In this document: positions 36,692 through 49,600 of the stretch, one piece after another
How the letters are laid out: the number at the start of each line of letters is the position of its first letter
Numbering within the stretch: position 1 is the stretch's first letter
Assembly (NCBI GenBank): GCA_002900995.3
Contig: CM035312.1
Location: 1,550,001-1,614,000 of the forward strand
From: Ganoderma boninense
Lineage: Eukaryota > Basidiomycota > Agaricomycetes > Polyporales > Polyporaceae
Direction of reading: 5' to 3'
Length of the DNA: 64,000 nucleotides
Notes under the pieces: generated by a model
What the model saw: only the letters and a program-made list of their open reading frames with translations
Database searches by the model: none
What the model was told of the DNA's origin: nothing
Program-made: the position numbers and the translations under genes

Positions 36692-38624
36692 TCACATCTC
36701 CATCTCCATCTCCATGCCGTCCCACTCTTCCTCCTCGATCTTAGCAGGCCCGTTCCACCTTCGCGACGTGAAGCCGAACCGGCCCGCCCCTCCGCCGTCT
36801 CCGTCCTCGCTTCCACTGGCGCCATCCACGTCGACAAACTCCTCGCGCCCATCCATCTCGACGCTCCCGCTGCGGCTGCTTGACCCCTCGCGCAACGACG
36901 AGCGCGGCAAGCTCCAGCCTCCCGCCCCATCCGAGAGCGACCGACCGACGCCTGGTGCGGACGCAGGCTGGGAGTACGACGCGGAGAAAGAGGCAGATGC
37001 AGAGGGCGACTCCATGGACGAGCGGAACGACGACTGTGCGAACCCGACCGATACCGGAGAGCTCCATACATCCGAGGTGGACGCGCCGCTGACAAAGCTG
37101 TACGCGCCGGTATCCCCATCCCGCGGTTCGCGATAGGCGTTCCGAGCTGCTGTCGAAGGGACGGGGACGGGTGCGGAGCGGTGGCTGCTCGGGGGATAGG
37201 TGTGTGGGCTGTTCGCGCCAGGTAAGACATGAGCCTCCAGCTGGGAGTGTGCACTCTGTGGATGCTGAGGGCTTTGGCCATTCGTCGAGACGCCGACGAC
37301 ACCAGGGCGGACGTGGGTGAGGCCACCACCTGACGAGGGGATCGCATAATCGTGCATACGCGGGCCTGTCGAGGGAGAGCGGCCAGTGCTAGTCGCGGTT
37401 CCCGAGCCCGAGCCAATGCCTGAGGACGATGAGCTTCTAACCGACAAAAGGGATGGGGCAGGCACCGAGCTTGAAGTTGGATACGTAATGGACTGGTCTA
37501 AAGATGTCGATACGGAGGAAGCACGAGCCTTCGAGGAATACTTCGTGTCGTGTATCATGTTCGCTTGATCCGGGGGAGGAAGAAGTCCCCCCGACAGGAA
37601 CGACGGCCACAAGGAACGGTCCTCTGGAAGGGATGTTCCACCAGAAGCAGACGGTGCCAAGTGAGAAAGAATCGCAGCCGCCTGGGGACGGATAAGCGAT
37701 GAATGCTACGTCAATGCCTTGCGGTTGCGCACCTCAAGTAATTGCACCTGCTGATGTTTGCTCAGCAAGAACTTGGATGCTTCACGCCAATGGGGCGAGT
37801 GCTCCCATCTGTGCTTGATCAAGCATGATGGGTGGCGGTATACCTGAAGGTCAAGGCATTAGCCTCACCGGACGGTCTCGGCCGACAGAGGATCATTCGC
37901 AGGAACATGTATCTCGACATGACATAGGCGAGAAGCATAAGGCGAACAAAGGTATTACAGATCTTCAAACGTACTGACCTTCGAACAACTCTCGCACTTG
38001 AAGATAGTGCCCCTCTTCTTCCCAGTCTTTGTCACACTAATGCCAGCGCCGTTTATCTCCGCCTTTACCGGAGCAGCCACGGGAGGATCGTCCAGAACAA
38101 TATCGTCGTCCTTAGCCTCCACCTTGAGCATCCTGCTTGTAGAAGATGACGCTAGCTGTCCACTAGCAGATGCGAAGGAAGTCCCAGTCTGTGGGACGCC
38201 TTGAGGGGGTGAACCAGACAGAGATAGGGTTGCTAGAGACGACAAGGCGGCAGCAGCGGACTGAAGCATCACAGGTCTGTGACGGAAGAATAAGAGTGTG
38301 AGAAATGATGAGAATGACCACAAAGTGGGCGACGCACGAAGGTCGACTAGTTGCCTCCCTTGCATCGCTCAACCTCCTCCTGGTTTGACCTGTAGAGGAA
38401 AGACGGCGGTGTTTCATAGCTGCGTGAACCTTGCTAGAGCTCCCGACACTGTTGGCATTGATACCGAGGCTGCCAGCACCCTTGAAACTGCCGGGAGCAA
38501 AACTGCTGTCGACTGAGGACTCTCGGGTAGCAGCCATGGGCCGAGATATGGAGGCAGCCTCGACGAGGGAAAAGAAACCCTGACCCCCAGCGCTGCCCAC
38601 CTGTACAAGAGTGGGTTCGAACAT
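36692..38624 (-). CDS. Single-finger C2H2 transcription factor
   Basis: Start MFEPTLVQVGSAGGQGFF at 38624; an earlier start is possible. The N-terminal part is Ser-rich and ends in a basic segment (KHRRLSSTGQTRRRLSDAR). The next exon carries VKAEINGAGISV and then the zinc finger. IFKCESCSK joins across an intron to VYRHPSCLIKHRWEHSPHW, giving C-x2-C-x12-H-x3-H. After the finger, EASKFLLSKHQQVQLLEAAA links to a long Ser/Pro/Gly-rich tail (residues about 230-560), with an acidic stretch (EEEEWDG) and a (ME)n end at 36692. The HSPHWREASKFLLSKHQQ block after the finger looks conserved beyond a generic C2H2. It is probably a nuclear regulator; targets are unknown. The tail is one long exon with many open shadow frames. 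Confidence 0.83.
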
Positions 38625-39502
38625 TCCAAACGGGCCACGAGGGGATGTTGATACGCACCAAAGCCGTGCTGTCCGAAATGTTGCTCATAAGGAGAGGTAA
38701 TAAAGCAGGGGCAGAAAGCAGAGTTAAGACGTGGTCAGAGGATGGGAGAGTTGGGATGATGGAAAGCAGAGAGGGACGACATCCGTTGGTAAACGGGGTG
38801 GCTTGTCACATTGGGTGGTCAGCGACGAGCAGCCATGGTGGCCGTGGAGGAGGACGAGGAGAGTGCAGGACAAGCAGGCCAGACAAGAGTGACAGAGCTG
38901 TCCGGTCCACATTCAAAGTCCGCTCAAATTCAATGCACTCCCTTATCTGGAAGTCTCCCGCCCGTCGCCCGGTGCCTTCTCTAAAGCTTGCCGGCGCAGC
39001 CGACAATATCCCCACCCTCGCGGGCAACGGCCGGGGAGTTTTGCCGAGTGTCTCCGAGAGAGCCGAGTCAGCATCATCACGCACCAAAGGACCGAGGCGG
39101 GCGCCTAGCAGCTCTCTCACTGTCCTGCGGGTCTGGGCGTTCTCTGCAGCGCGACAGTTTCAAACGTTTGCCGATACGCGTCACCACTGCAGCCTCGCCG
39201 GCATCCTAAATGCTTCGAAATCGTCTGCTTTTGATTGGTGGGCGGGGCTTGATGGGCGCACTGCCGCTGCTCTGCGGGCCACGCAAGTCTGTATTCTGTT
39301 CTCGAGCTCATCTAAGTATTCTCGTGTGCACAGCTAATGCGCATGGCGTTCCACACTTATCTGTCAGAATGTTCCAAATTCAAACACGCTATATATTCCC
39401 CGCTTTTCACTTTAGCAAGCCTGCCGACCATCCTCGTTCTCTCCCTTCCGACTCCTGGCTAGGCTGCCACTGGGATCGCCACTGCTGGCTCTTCTTCCAT
39501 CC
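38625..39502. other. Divergent promoter region, C2H2 gene / ABC transporter 1
   Basis: About 880 bases between the start codons of the C2H2 gene (minus) and ABC transporter 1 (plus). It holds a TATA box for the latter and an inverted CCAAT (ATTGG) near 39234. Open frames here are unsupported. Confidence 0.45.
39389..39397 (+). promoter_or_regulatory. TATA box of ABC transporter 1
   Basis: CTATATATT lies about 105-113 bases before the ATG at 39503; the second ABC copy has a matching element at a similar distance. Confidence 0.55.
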
Positions 39503-42500
39503 ATGTGGAATCCTCTTCGCCCCACACCCGCCCCGCCGGCATTCGGACGAGGCAAGGTGGTCCCCGAGACCAGTGCTTCGTGAGTGCTCTGTCTGGCCAG
39601 CCTCCCCATACACAGCGAACGAGTGCATAGCCACACCTAGCCTCCAAGCTTCAGAGGCTGATGGTGGTTATGTGCATCCCGAGGCTAAGTTTCCTTGGAT
39701 TGCGCGCATTAACTGGTCGTTTTTACTAGCCCATTGTCGCGGCTCTTGTTTTCGTGGTTGGACCCTTTTCTGTCCGTGGGATTCTCCCGGCCCTTGGAGA
39801 CGGACGGTACGTCGTGATGGCTCCGTCGCATCTCTCGCGGCCCTTCACAATTACGTGCATAGACTTCTGGACATTGCCCGACACCCGCTTGACTCATTCT
39901 CTGACTGTGCGAGTGGAGAAGGCCTTCTATAGCCGATGCCCGCCAGAATCAAGACCGAGTTTCCTCTCTAACTTGGAAGACGATGGGAAGATCTCGCCCG
40001 CACGCACAAGGGAGTCTACGGAGGCAGAAATGTCACGGTCGTCTTCGAAGGAGATCAAGGGCCGACAAACCGAGGAGACAAAAGGCGATGCCGAGAAGAC
40101 GACCCGCGTTGACTCAGACAAGCCTTGTCAGACCCCGAAGAATGAGAAGGGCGAAGGGAAGGAGCCGAAGTACGATTCGTCCTTGTTCAAGGCTCTTCAC
40201 AGCGTATTTTGGGTCCAATTTTGGTTCGCTGGCTTGTTGAAATTAGTGTCAGGTGGGTTACGTCTGGACTTCGAGTCACTGAGTGCGAAACTTCAATTCA
40301 CCATCTTCCGAGGCAGACACTCTCAATACGACAACCCCTTTGGTTAACCAAGTCCTCCTGACCTGGCTCACAAATTCGTACATTTACTTCCGTGCGAGCG
40401 ACGAGGAGCGCACCACTCTTGGACTTGAAAAACCTCAGGGAATAGGCTATGGCGTTGGGCTCGCTTTCGCTATTTTCGTGATGCAAGGCGAGTGACTCGT
40501 CGATTTCGATAAGTCGTATGCTAAGCGTATCAAGTATGTAGAGGTATCCAGTCTGGTATGTACGTTTCTCCAGCCTTATTCAGTGCGGCGTTTTTGACTG
40601 AACGTTGTAGACGGCAAACCATTATTTCATGAGTACGAGTCTTGCCTCAAACTCCGGTCTTGTTATCTGACTGGTTTCCGCAGTGGCGATGACAAGTGGT
40701 CTCCGCATGCGCACAAGCGTGAGTGGTCTCGTACGATGACATCCTCGACTCTCACATAGCTGAATTTACCTTTAAGCTTATCGGGGCAATCTTTCGTAAA
40801 TCCCTTCGGCTCAGCGGCCGGGCGCGGCTTGACCATAGTGTCGGTCAGATCACCACCATGATTTCCGCTGATACGGTGAGGTTGGAACGGAATATGTACA
40901 TGGTCCACAAGTAAGGCCTTCGTTATTTTCGATGCCGACTTGTTCCTGACCGCATATAGTCTATGGGTCGCACCCGTGCAGGTGTGCAAGTTGACCAGAT
41001 GCCCTTTCCTGTCCTGTGCTGAATCTCCTGTCGCAGATCGCTCTTGGTATTGGTCTCCTCATCCGCAATGTACGTCAGCTGCGTCCGTTCATAGTGCATT
41101 CACGATATTCATTGCCTCCTCTAACTAGCTGGGGGTCTCCGCCCTAGTCGGGTGCGCGGTAAGTAACCGCACCTTGTAAGTTGTACGATTGATCACCAAT
41201 GTCTTTCGGTCAGATACTACTCATGGGCGGCCCCATTGAGTTCATCCTTGCACGAGTCATGTTCGCGGCACGCAAGAAGGGTGTCGTCCTCACGGATCAG
41301 CGTGTGAGGATGACAAGTGAGGTACGCGTATCGTTGGCTCTGTCGCACTGTGTTGGTCTCAATGCCTGTCACCATCGTTTCCGGTCATTAGGTGCTTTCT
41401 GGTATCCGACTCATCAAATACTACGCCTGGGAGTCCTTCTATGCACACTCAGTCGGTTCTCTGCGGGAACGCGAGGTCCGTACAATTCGTCGCCTCGCGT
41501 AAGTGTGTTTTCTCCCCATCTCACGTCGTCTTCCATGCGCTTACGGTAAATTCTCTAGCGCTGCTCGGTCACTGCTCATTGGCACCGTCACAGTCATCCC
41601 CATCGCGGCTACCGTCCTGTCTATTGTATGTACGCTCAAACCATCACGTTCATGCGCCAGCCCTTGACATAAAGTTCTCAAGGTGACATACGCCCTCACC
41701 AAGCACTCCCTGAACGTTGCCATCATCTTTAGTTCCGTCCAATACTTCAGCGTCAGTCCATCCTTTCGAGTGATAGGGAACCGAGTGATAGCTGAACTTG
41801 AACGCAGATCATCCGCATGCCGCTCATCCTCCTTCCAATTGTTCTGGCCTCTGCCACGGACGCGCTCGTCGCCATCCGCCGCATCGGCACCTTCATGCGC
41901 GCGGAAGAGCTCTCTGTACCTTACGAGATCGACGAGAATGCGGAGTCCGCGATCGATGTCGACGGGGACTTCACGTGGGAGACGGTCCGCAAGGACGCGA
42001 ACGCGATCAACCTTGCGGCCAAGTTTGGCAAGGAGAAGAAGAGAGGCAAGAACGCTGGGAAGAAGAGCGGGAAGAAAGGTAATGACTCCTTGTTGCCCAC
42101 CGCCGCCAACACGCCCTCTGGAACATCTCCTGCACGCTCAACGGAGAACGTTGCGACGGGGGGCGTTAGCGGCGAGGTTGAAGAGAAAGAGAAAGAGAAA
42201 GAGAAAGAAAAGCCGTTCGAGCTGAAGGATATCAAGCTCAAGATTCCCAAGGGTGCCTTCGTGGCCATTGTCGGTCGGGTCGGTTCTGGCAAGGTACGCT
42301 CTTCCCGGACTCCTATTCTTTCCGAGGATTGCTCACACCTGGTCATCGCAGAGTTCCCTGCTTCAGGCCCTCATCGGCGAGATGAGGAAGACGCAGGGAC
42401 AGGTACGTCTCTTCAAGCATATTGTCCCGATCCAATAGACCTTACCGTCTACATACAGTGCACCTTCTCGTCCGCGGCTGCCTACGTCCCGCAAACGGCC

Positions 42501-45500
42501 TGGATCATGAACGCGACGCTGCGGCAGAACATCGTCTTCGGCCAGCCAGAAGATGACGAGCGCTTTCACGAGATTATCAAGGCATGCTGCCTGGAGCCCG
42601 ATCTCGAGATGCTGCCGCACGGCGAGCAAACCGAGATCGGTGAGAAGGGCATCAACCTGTCTGGGGGTCAGAAGGCCCGTGTCTCACTGGCCCGCGCGGC
42701 CTATTCGGGTGCCGATATCGTGCTCATGGATGACTCGTTGAGCGCGGTGGACTCACACGTCGGCAAGAAGCTGCTTGACAACTGCTTGTTGCGCGGCCCT
42801 CTTGCGGACAAGACTCGTGTTCTAGTGACGCACGCGCTGCACGTGCTTGATAAGACCGATTACATCTACGTCGTAGATGAGGGCGTCATCGCTGAGCAGG
42901 GAACGTACGCCGTAAGGGTTTTCTCCGTAACCGTTGGTGAATGCTCCTAATGATTAACAAATGGGCCACTTGGCTTGTAGGACCTTATGAAGGGTGGTCA
43001 GATGTTCGCACGCCTCATGGAGGAATACGGTAGCCAGGATGACAAACGTGAAGAAGTTGGCGCGGGCAAGCAGGAGAGCAAGCTTAGGGTCCCCGGCGAG
43101 TTCAAGAAGGGTACCCAGAAGCTCATGCAGGACGAAGAGCGTATCACGGGAGCCGTCAGCTGGTCGGTGTACTCGAAGTACTTCTCGTTCGCCGGTAGTT
43201 GGTCTGTCCCACTTCTATTCCTCTTCGTTTCGCTATCCCAAGTGGCACAAGGCATGTCTAGTCGACCCTTGATAGTGCACTCGACCCTCAGCTCACCTAA
43301 TACATATAGTTGCAAACACACTCTTCCTCGGCTTCTGGACGTCCTCAAGCATCCACGGGTTCTCTCAAGGAGACTACATGGGCATTTATGCTGCGCTCGG
43401 TGTGGCTAGTGGCCTGTTTGCTTTCGGTCTCAGTCTAAACATCAGGCAAGCCCGTCTCGAATGGCCTTACTACGACAGATGGCTCACCATTTTACCAGTA
43501 TGATGAGCCTGACAGCTGGATTAAAGATGTTCAAGAGAGCGTTCTTGGCTGTGGTTCATTCTCCGGTCGCATTCTTCGACACCACACCGCTAGGTAAATG
43601 CAGGCCGGGGCCGCGCATGGATGCTATGTTGACATCATGACAGGTCGGATCATGTCTCGACTATCGAAGGACCAGGATACTATCGACACTGAGCTTGGCA
43701 TGATCGCTAACCAGGTTCTCGCCACTGCCAGGTCTGAACATTGCATATGTCTCCCCTTGTTGCGGATGCTAACGTGTCCGCTGCAGCTCGGTTCTTGGTA
43801 CCGCGGGTCTTGTCTTCTACACCTTCCCCTACCTCGGGATCATCTTTGCACCCTTGATTGTCTTGTACTACGTCGCAGCCATCTACTACCGCCGTACGTC
43901 CGTAGAAGCAAAACGTCTAGACTCCAACCTGCGCTCCATTCTCTACGCATCATACACCGGTAAGCCCCACTTCAGGACTCATAGCTTAAGCTAGTGTTAC
44001 CATGCTGATCATCCCGAAGAAACGCTGACGGGGCTGAGCACCGTCCGCGCATATCGTTCCCAGGACCGCTTCGTGCGGAACGCTGAGCACGGCCAGGATG
44101 TCGAGAACCGAGCGTACTACATGACCATTGCAATCCAGAGGTGGCTCGGAGTACGCCTCGATATCCTCGGAAACATCCTTATCCTCGGCATTTGTCTGTT
44201 CGCTGCGGGTTTCAGACACACTGTAGATCCTAGCAAGATTGGCGTAGTGTTGACTTACACATTGAGCAGTAAGTGCTTCGTTTGTCACCCAGCGATCCAC
44301 CTGACTGAATATATGCGCCATCCCAGTAACCCAATCGTTTTGTGAGTCCTTAAACTCTCCTGATTTTGCACTACACGTCTCATCACATTCCAGCGACGCT
44401 TGTTTCGAACTACGCGCAGAACGAACAGAACTTCAACGCGGTGGAGCGCATCCTATACTACACCGAACTTCCCAACGAGGGCAAGACCACTACTCCAGCA
44501 GATCCTCCGCCGTCATGGCCGGAGGGCGGCGCAATCGAGTTCAAGGACGTAGAGATGTCATACCGCCCGGGACTTCCTCTAGTGCTGAAGGGCGTCACTT
44601 TCAGAATCAACCCCGGCGAAAAGGTACGCAATCATGACATCTCCATCGTCGTAATAGTTGCCGATGTCGTTACAACGTACAGATTGGGATCGTGGGCCGG
44701 ACTGGCGCCGGAAAGAGCTCTCTTCTCCAGGCACTCTTCCGCATCGTGAACCTCACCTCCGGCGAGATCATCATCGATGGGAAGAACATCGCTGAGATGG
44801 GCTTGGAGACACTTCGTGGGCGGTTGGCTCTGGTGCCGCAGGACAGTCTTCTGTTCAAGGGCACCGTGCGAGAGAACTTGTGAGTGTCATCGGTTCCTTG
44901 CACGCTGCTGCTTCTGACCGGACTGCCTTAGGGATCCGCTGAACACGAGAACCGATGCGGAGATCCTTGACTCTCTGAAGCGTGCTTGGCTGCTCCCGAG
45001 AGACGGTCCTCCTGATTCCGCCGCAGAGTCCAAGTTTAGTCTGGACTCCTTGGTCAGCGACGAAGGTATGAGCTCACAACCCCGCATACCTCACATGTCC
45101 TTATGCCTTTCAGGATCAAACTACAGCGCTGGCGAGAAGCAGCTCCTTGCTCTTTGTCGTGCCTTGGTGAAAAATAGTCGGATCATTGTCCTGGTGCGCG
45201 CGGTTTGCAAGGCGTGCATCTCAGCGCTATTGCTCACACCTAGAATTACAGGATGAAGCGACGAGTAGTGTGGACGTCGAGACAGACGCGAAGGTCCAAC
45301 GGACCATCCAAGCAGAGTTTGCTTCCTCGACTCTTCTGTGCATCGCTCATCGGCTGAACACCATCGGTCTGTCGCTTTCTTCATATATCAATGTCGTCGG
45401 TCCTGCTGATCTGCTAAAACAGTGTACTACGACCGTATCCTCGTAATGGACGGAGGCAAGGTCGCCGAGTTCGACACTCCTCTGAACCTCTTCGACAAGG

Positions 45501-45640
45501 AGGATTCGGTGTTCCGTTCGTTATGTAACGAAGCGAACCTATCCAGACAGGACATCGTCAAGATCCGCTCCACTGTTCAAGGCTTGATTTCTGCTCCCCC
45601 CTCTACTGCTCCGTCCGTGGTGCACCCATCCACAGACTAG
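39503..45640 (+). CDS. ABC-C (YOR1/MRP-like) multidrug transporter, copy 1
   Basis: A full ABC exporter of about 1,400 residues, expected in the plasma or vacuolar membrane; the substrate is unknown. Start [20 protein letters not shown] at 39503. Some two dozen introns are present. Order: N-terminal [21 protein letters not shown]1 ([48 protein letters not shown]), NBD1, TMD2, NBD2. NBD1 has Walker A GRVGSGKSS, signature LSGGQKARV and Walker [11 protein letters not shown], with Asp in place of the catalytic Glu as usual in ABCC. NBD2 has Walker [10 protein letters not shown], a degenerate signature SAGEKQ and Walker [11 protein letters not shown] with Glu. A Lys/Glu linker from a GAGAAA repeat (42184-42209) precedes NBD1. 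No break is seen. It is a tandem paralogue of the gene at 46635-52755. Confidence 0.92.
44327..44341 (+). other. 15-nt microexon in ABC transporter 1
   Basis: The bases TAACCCAATCGTTTT, between an AG acceptor and a GTGAGT donor, are needed to link the exon ending in LS to that starting TLVSNYAQN, giving ITQSFS across the join. The tandem copy has a microexon of the same length and place. Confidence 0.7.
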
Positions 45641-45914
45641 ACAGCCAACACGATACGCTCCTAACGACCTAGACAACATGCAACCATGCACTGGTATTCC
45701 CCAGGCACATCATACCTACTACACGACATTCCACTTATATACTCGTATACCTGTACTCTTAAACTTGAAGCGTCTGGTGTCGACGCCGGTCATGGATTTG
45801 ACACGCGGCAGGCGCTGCTCACGCGTACCCAACGCGTGCCCTCAGTCATTCACTATTTGAAACTTTCAACTTGAACCCGCCGCGGCATCTCGCAAGAAGC
45901 TAAGTTAACATTTA

Positions 45915-46130
45915 CAGCTGTTTTCATAACGATAGGCCCCTCGGCGGCTTTTTTACACACACGGGCGGACGTCGAATTCGGTGATCCGAGGGATCCCACC
46001 CCTTCGCTGATTCAATATTACAACCTCAGCTGTCTTCTCCTTTGATGCGGCCCCTTCGGTGTCTGAACTTGCAAGGTCCGCCCGTGTGTGTAAAAAGCCG
46101 CCGAGGGGCCTATCGTTATGAAAACAGCTG
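45915..46130. mobile_element. 216-bp MITE with long terminal inverted repeats and TA target duplication
   Basis: The left arm 45915-45970 (begins CAGCTGTTTTCATAACGATA) and the right arm 46075/46076-46130 are reverse complements over about 55 bases, differing by one T in a T-run (six versus five). The element is flanked by TA on both sides (45913-45914 and 46131-46132), the target duplication of Tc1/mariner-type elements. The core of about 105 bases has no coding capacity. The near-perfect arms suggest a fairly recent insertion. It is non-autonomous; no transposase lies in the window. Confidence 0.85.
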
Positions 46131-46534
46131 TAAGTAGTAGGGGGCATGCCGGGAGCATGATGTCGGCAAGGGAATGGGCGTCTATCTGCACTCCCACTCG
46201 GGGATGGAACCGCGCGCCCGCACCGGGACCGTCCTCCTCATCGAGTCTGACTCTTTTCAATGGCGCCGGCTTGCAGTGCTGCTTGGCCCGTGCAACACTC
46301 TCCATCCTGGCCGGAATAGCAAGACGGTTTGCAATTGCATGCCTTTCATTGGTAGCCGCAAGAAGACGGTCCCGTCTTGAAACTTGAGTCGAGTCAACGG
46401 CTGCTCCTTCGCCGTGCCACAAGCCTCGGACTCCCATTTATTATAATCCGTCTGGGTTCTCGTCCCAAGTATTCTCTTCCATGGACTGTGCGTTCTTGCG
46501 CGCCACAAGGCCGAGTGGTCCATTTTCCCGCACT

Positions 46535-46542
46535 CTATATAC
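46535..46542 (+). promoter_or_regulatory. TATA box of ABC transporter 2
   Basis: CTATATAC lies about 93-100 bases before the ATG at 46635, matching the position in copy 1. Confidence 0.5.
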
Positions 46543-46634
46543 TGGCCCCCATTTCTTACTTCGGCGAGCAGTTATCAGTCATCCTCGTTCTCTTCCCCTC
46601 CGGTCTCGCTGGGCTTTGTGACTTCGTCTCCTCC

Positions 46635-49600
46635 ATGTGGAACCCTCTTCGCCCTCCACCAGCACCACCGGCCTTTGGACAAGGCAAAGTCGTCCCCGAA
46701 ATTGGAGCTTCGTAAGTGTCCTGTCCGTTCAGTCATCTGGCAAGTGTGGCATAGCCACGCTGGCATGGTTATGCACCTCCAGAGGGTGTTGTCTGTATCA
46801 GTATAAAGTTTGGCTAATCGGCTTTTATGCTAGGCCAATATCGAGACTCTTATTCTCGTGGTTGGATTCATTTCTATCCGTTGGCTTCTCTCGGCCGTTG
46901 GAAAAAGATGGTATGTAGTCATCGTCGTTTCCGCTTATCCATTCACTGATCCCTGTCTATCCAGACTTTTGGTCTTTGCCTGACAGCCGTTTAACACATC
47001 CTCTAACGGAGCGGGTGGAAAAGGCATTCTACAGCCGATGCCCTCCCGAGTCTAGACCCGCTTTCCTCTCTCAAGACGGCGAGAAGTCCTCCACCCTCCG
47101 TTTCACAATGTCGGCTGAGAAGGAAGCAGTACAATCCTCCTCGAAAGAAGGCGAGGCGCGCGAAATGGAGGATGCGAAAGAAGATGGCGAGGCCATAGTC
47201 CGGGTTACCCCGAAGGGATCTCCGACGGGGACAGGCAGCGAGGAGAGCAAAGACACTGACCCCAAGTACGATTCATCTTTGGTCAAAGCTCTCCACACTG
47301 TGTTTTGGGTCCAGTTCTGGACAGCAGGCGCGTTGAAATTTGTGGGAGGTGTGTGATTTGTGGGATTTCCTGATTTTTGAACACTACCTTCAACACCCAC
47401 TTCTCGCCACAGACACGCTCAGAACCACAACTCCGCTCGTCAACCAAGTCCTTCTGACATGGCTCACAAACTCCTATATTTATTTCCGTGGTAGCGACGA
47501 GGAACGTGCTGCGCTTGGTCTTCGGAAGCCGCAGGGCGTCGGGTATGGGATTGGGCTGGCTTTCGCCATTTTCGCCATGCAAGGTGGGTAGCTCCTCGTC
47601 GTGATATCCGACATCCTAAGCTCTCCGACATGCTATGTAGAGATTGCCAGCTTGGTTAGTGGCTTTCCTCCTCTATCTAATCGAGCGTATTTGACACAAT
47701 ATCCTAGGCCGAAAACCATTACTCCATGAGTAAGACTCTGATTAGAAGTTATTAAGGTGATGTCTGAGTGTCACCCATAGTCGCGATGGCAATCGGTCTC
47801 TGGATCCGTACAAGCGTTGGTGATATCTCACCGTGTCCCCATTAACCCTCACGATTCTCAATGTGGTCTTCAGCTCGTTGGGGCCATTTTCCGGAAATCG
47901 CTTCGACTCAGTGGGCGAGCACGCCTCGAGCACAGCGTCGGCCAAATCACGACCATGATTTCCGCCGACACCGTGAGGCTAGAACAGAACACGTTTTTGG
48001 TCCACAAGTCAGTTCCACATGCCTGTTGTTATAGAACGTGATTTAACCTAGGCCGCATATAGCTTGTGGATTGCCCCGGTACAGGTGCGCGGCTCTTGCC
48101 TTCGTTTGCTTCTCGCCTTGTACTGAACCGACTCGCAGCTCGCTGTCGGTTTAGGTCTGCTCATCCATACGGTATGGAATAAATACTCATTGCTCTTTCA
48201 TGCACAAACCTCATGACCCCCGTATACATAGCTCGGTGTCTCCGCCTTAGTCGGACTGGGGGTACGTTCCCCGTCTTTGGCGTTCTGACATAACTCTAAC
48301 TTCAGGCGCTCAGCTGCTGCTTTTGGGTGGGCCGATACAGTTCATCCTGGCCAAAATCATGTTCGCGCAGCGTTTGAAAGGTGTCACGCTCACGGATCAG
48401 CGCGTGCGCATGACAAGCGAAGTGCGGAGCATCCCGCTTCTCCTGCACGTTTATCAGGCTTCTGACTAGTACTTGCTGCGTAGGTGCTCTCCGGCATCCG
48501 ACTCATCAAGTACTTCGCATGGGAATCGTTCTACGCGCACCAAGTCGGCACGCTTCGAGAACGCGAAGTCCGTACGATCCGCCGCTTAGTGTAAGTCTGG
48601 ATCCACCACAACTGTATTCGCTGTGTTTTAGTTCTCCCACATACTCATGACGCCTCTCTTAGTGCCGCTCGCGCATTGCTGATCGGAGCTGTCACGGTCA
48701 TCCCCGTCGCCGCCACAGTGCTGTCTATTGTGAGTAGCCCAGGCCGAGGACTCGCACGCTAACGGAGCTGGTCGTAACATCTTCCTTTCCAGCTCACATA
48801 TGCATTGACAAACCATAGCCTCAACGTTGCGACTATCTTCACCTCAGTTCAGTACCTGACCGTGAGTATTACCCTCCGAACGCCATTTCGAACTCGAACA
48901 ATACTGAACTGAATTCTGGTTCCTTCCCCTCGTAGATCATTCAAATTCCTCTCATCCTCCTCCCGATTGTTCTCGCGTCCGCCACGGACGCGCTCGTCGC
49001 CATTCGCCGCATCGGCACCTTCATGCGTGCGGAGGAGCTTCCTGTCCCGTACGAAATCGACGAGAACGCGGAGTTCGCAATCGACGTTGACGGAGACTTC
49101 ACATGGGAGGCGGTCCGCAAGGATGAGAATGCTGTGAATCTCGCGGCTAAGTTTGAAGAGGACAAGAAAGACGCGATCAAGAATCCCGAAAAGGAGCGCA
49201 AGAAGGGTGCCGCTGAGTTGCCCACTGTCGCTGACGCAGCGATGGAGGCATCTCCAGCGCCCTTGAAGGAGAGCATTCTGGCGGCAGGTGGTAGCGATGG
49301 TGTCAAGGAGGAGGCAAAGCCATTTGAGCTGAAAGATATCACGCTGAAGATTCCTAAAGGTTCCTTTGTGGCTATTGTTGGTCGGGTCGGATCTGGAAAG
49401 GTGCTTCCTCAAGTTTAAGTTTTCAATTCTCTTAAGTGCGCTCACATCGACATCGCAGAGCTCCCTGCTTCAAGCGTTGATGGGCGAGATGAGGAAGACC
49501 CGCGGACTGGTGCGTCGTGCCAACTTTCCGATGCTGCTGTTCTCATAGTGGGGTGCGTTCTCGCATATAGTGTACCTTCTCGTCGACCGCGGCGTACGTA

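Larger units (their letters stand above)
45641..46634. other. Spacer between the tandem ABC genes
   Basis: About 1 kb containing the 3' UTR of copy 1, the MITE (listed separately) and the promoter of copy 2. No gene is supported. Confidence 0.5.

Noticed and set aside
36385..37416. 343-codon minus-strand open frame
   Set aside because: It is a second frame over the long Ser/Pro-rich exon of the C2H2 gene on the same strand; composition is Arg/Ser-rich and no domain is present.
42184..42210. GAGAAA repeat as a microsatellite insertion breaking ABC copy 1
   Set aside because: It stays in frame, encoding Lys/Glu in a flexible linker before NBD1; it is not disruptive.
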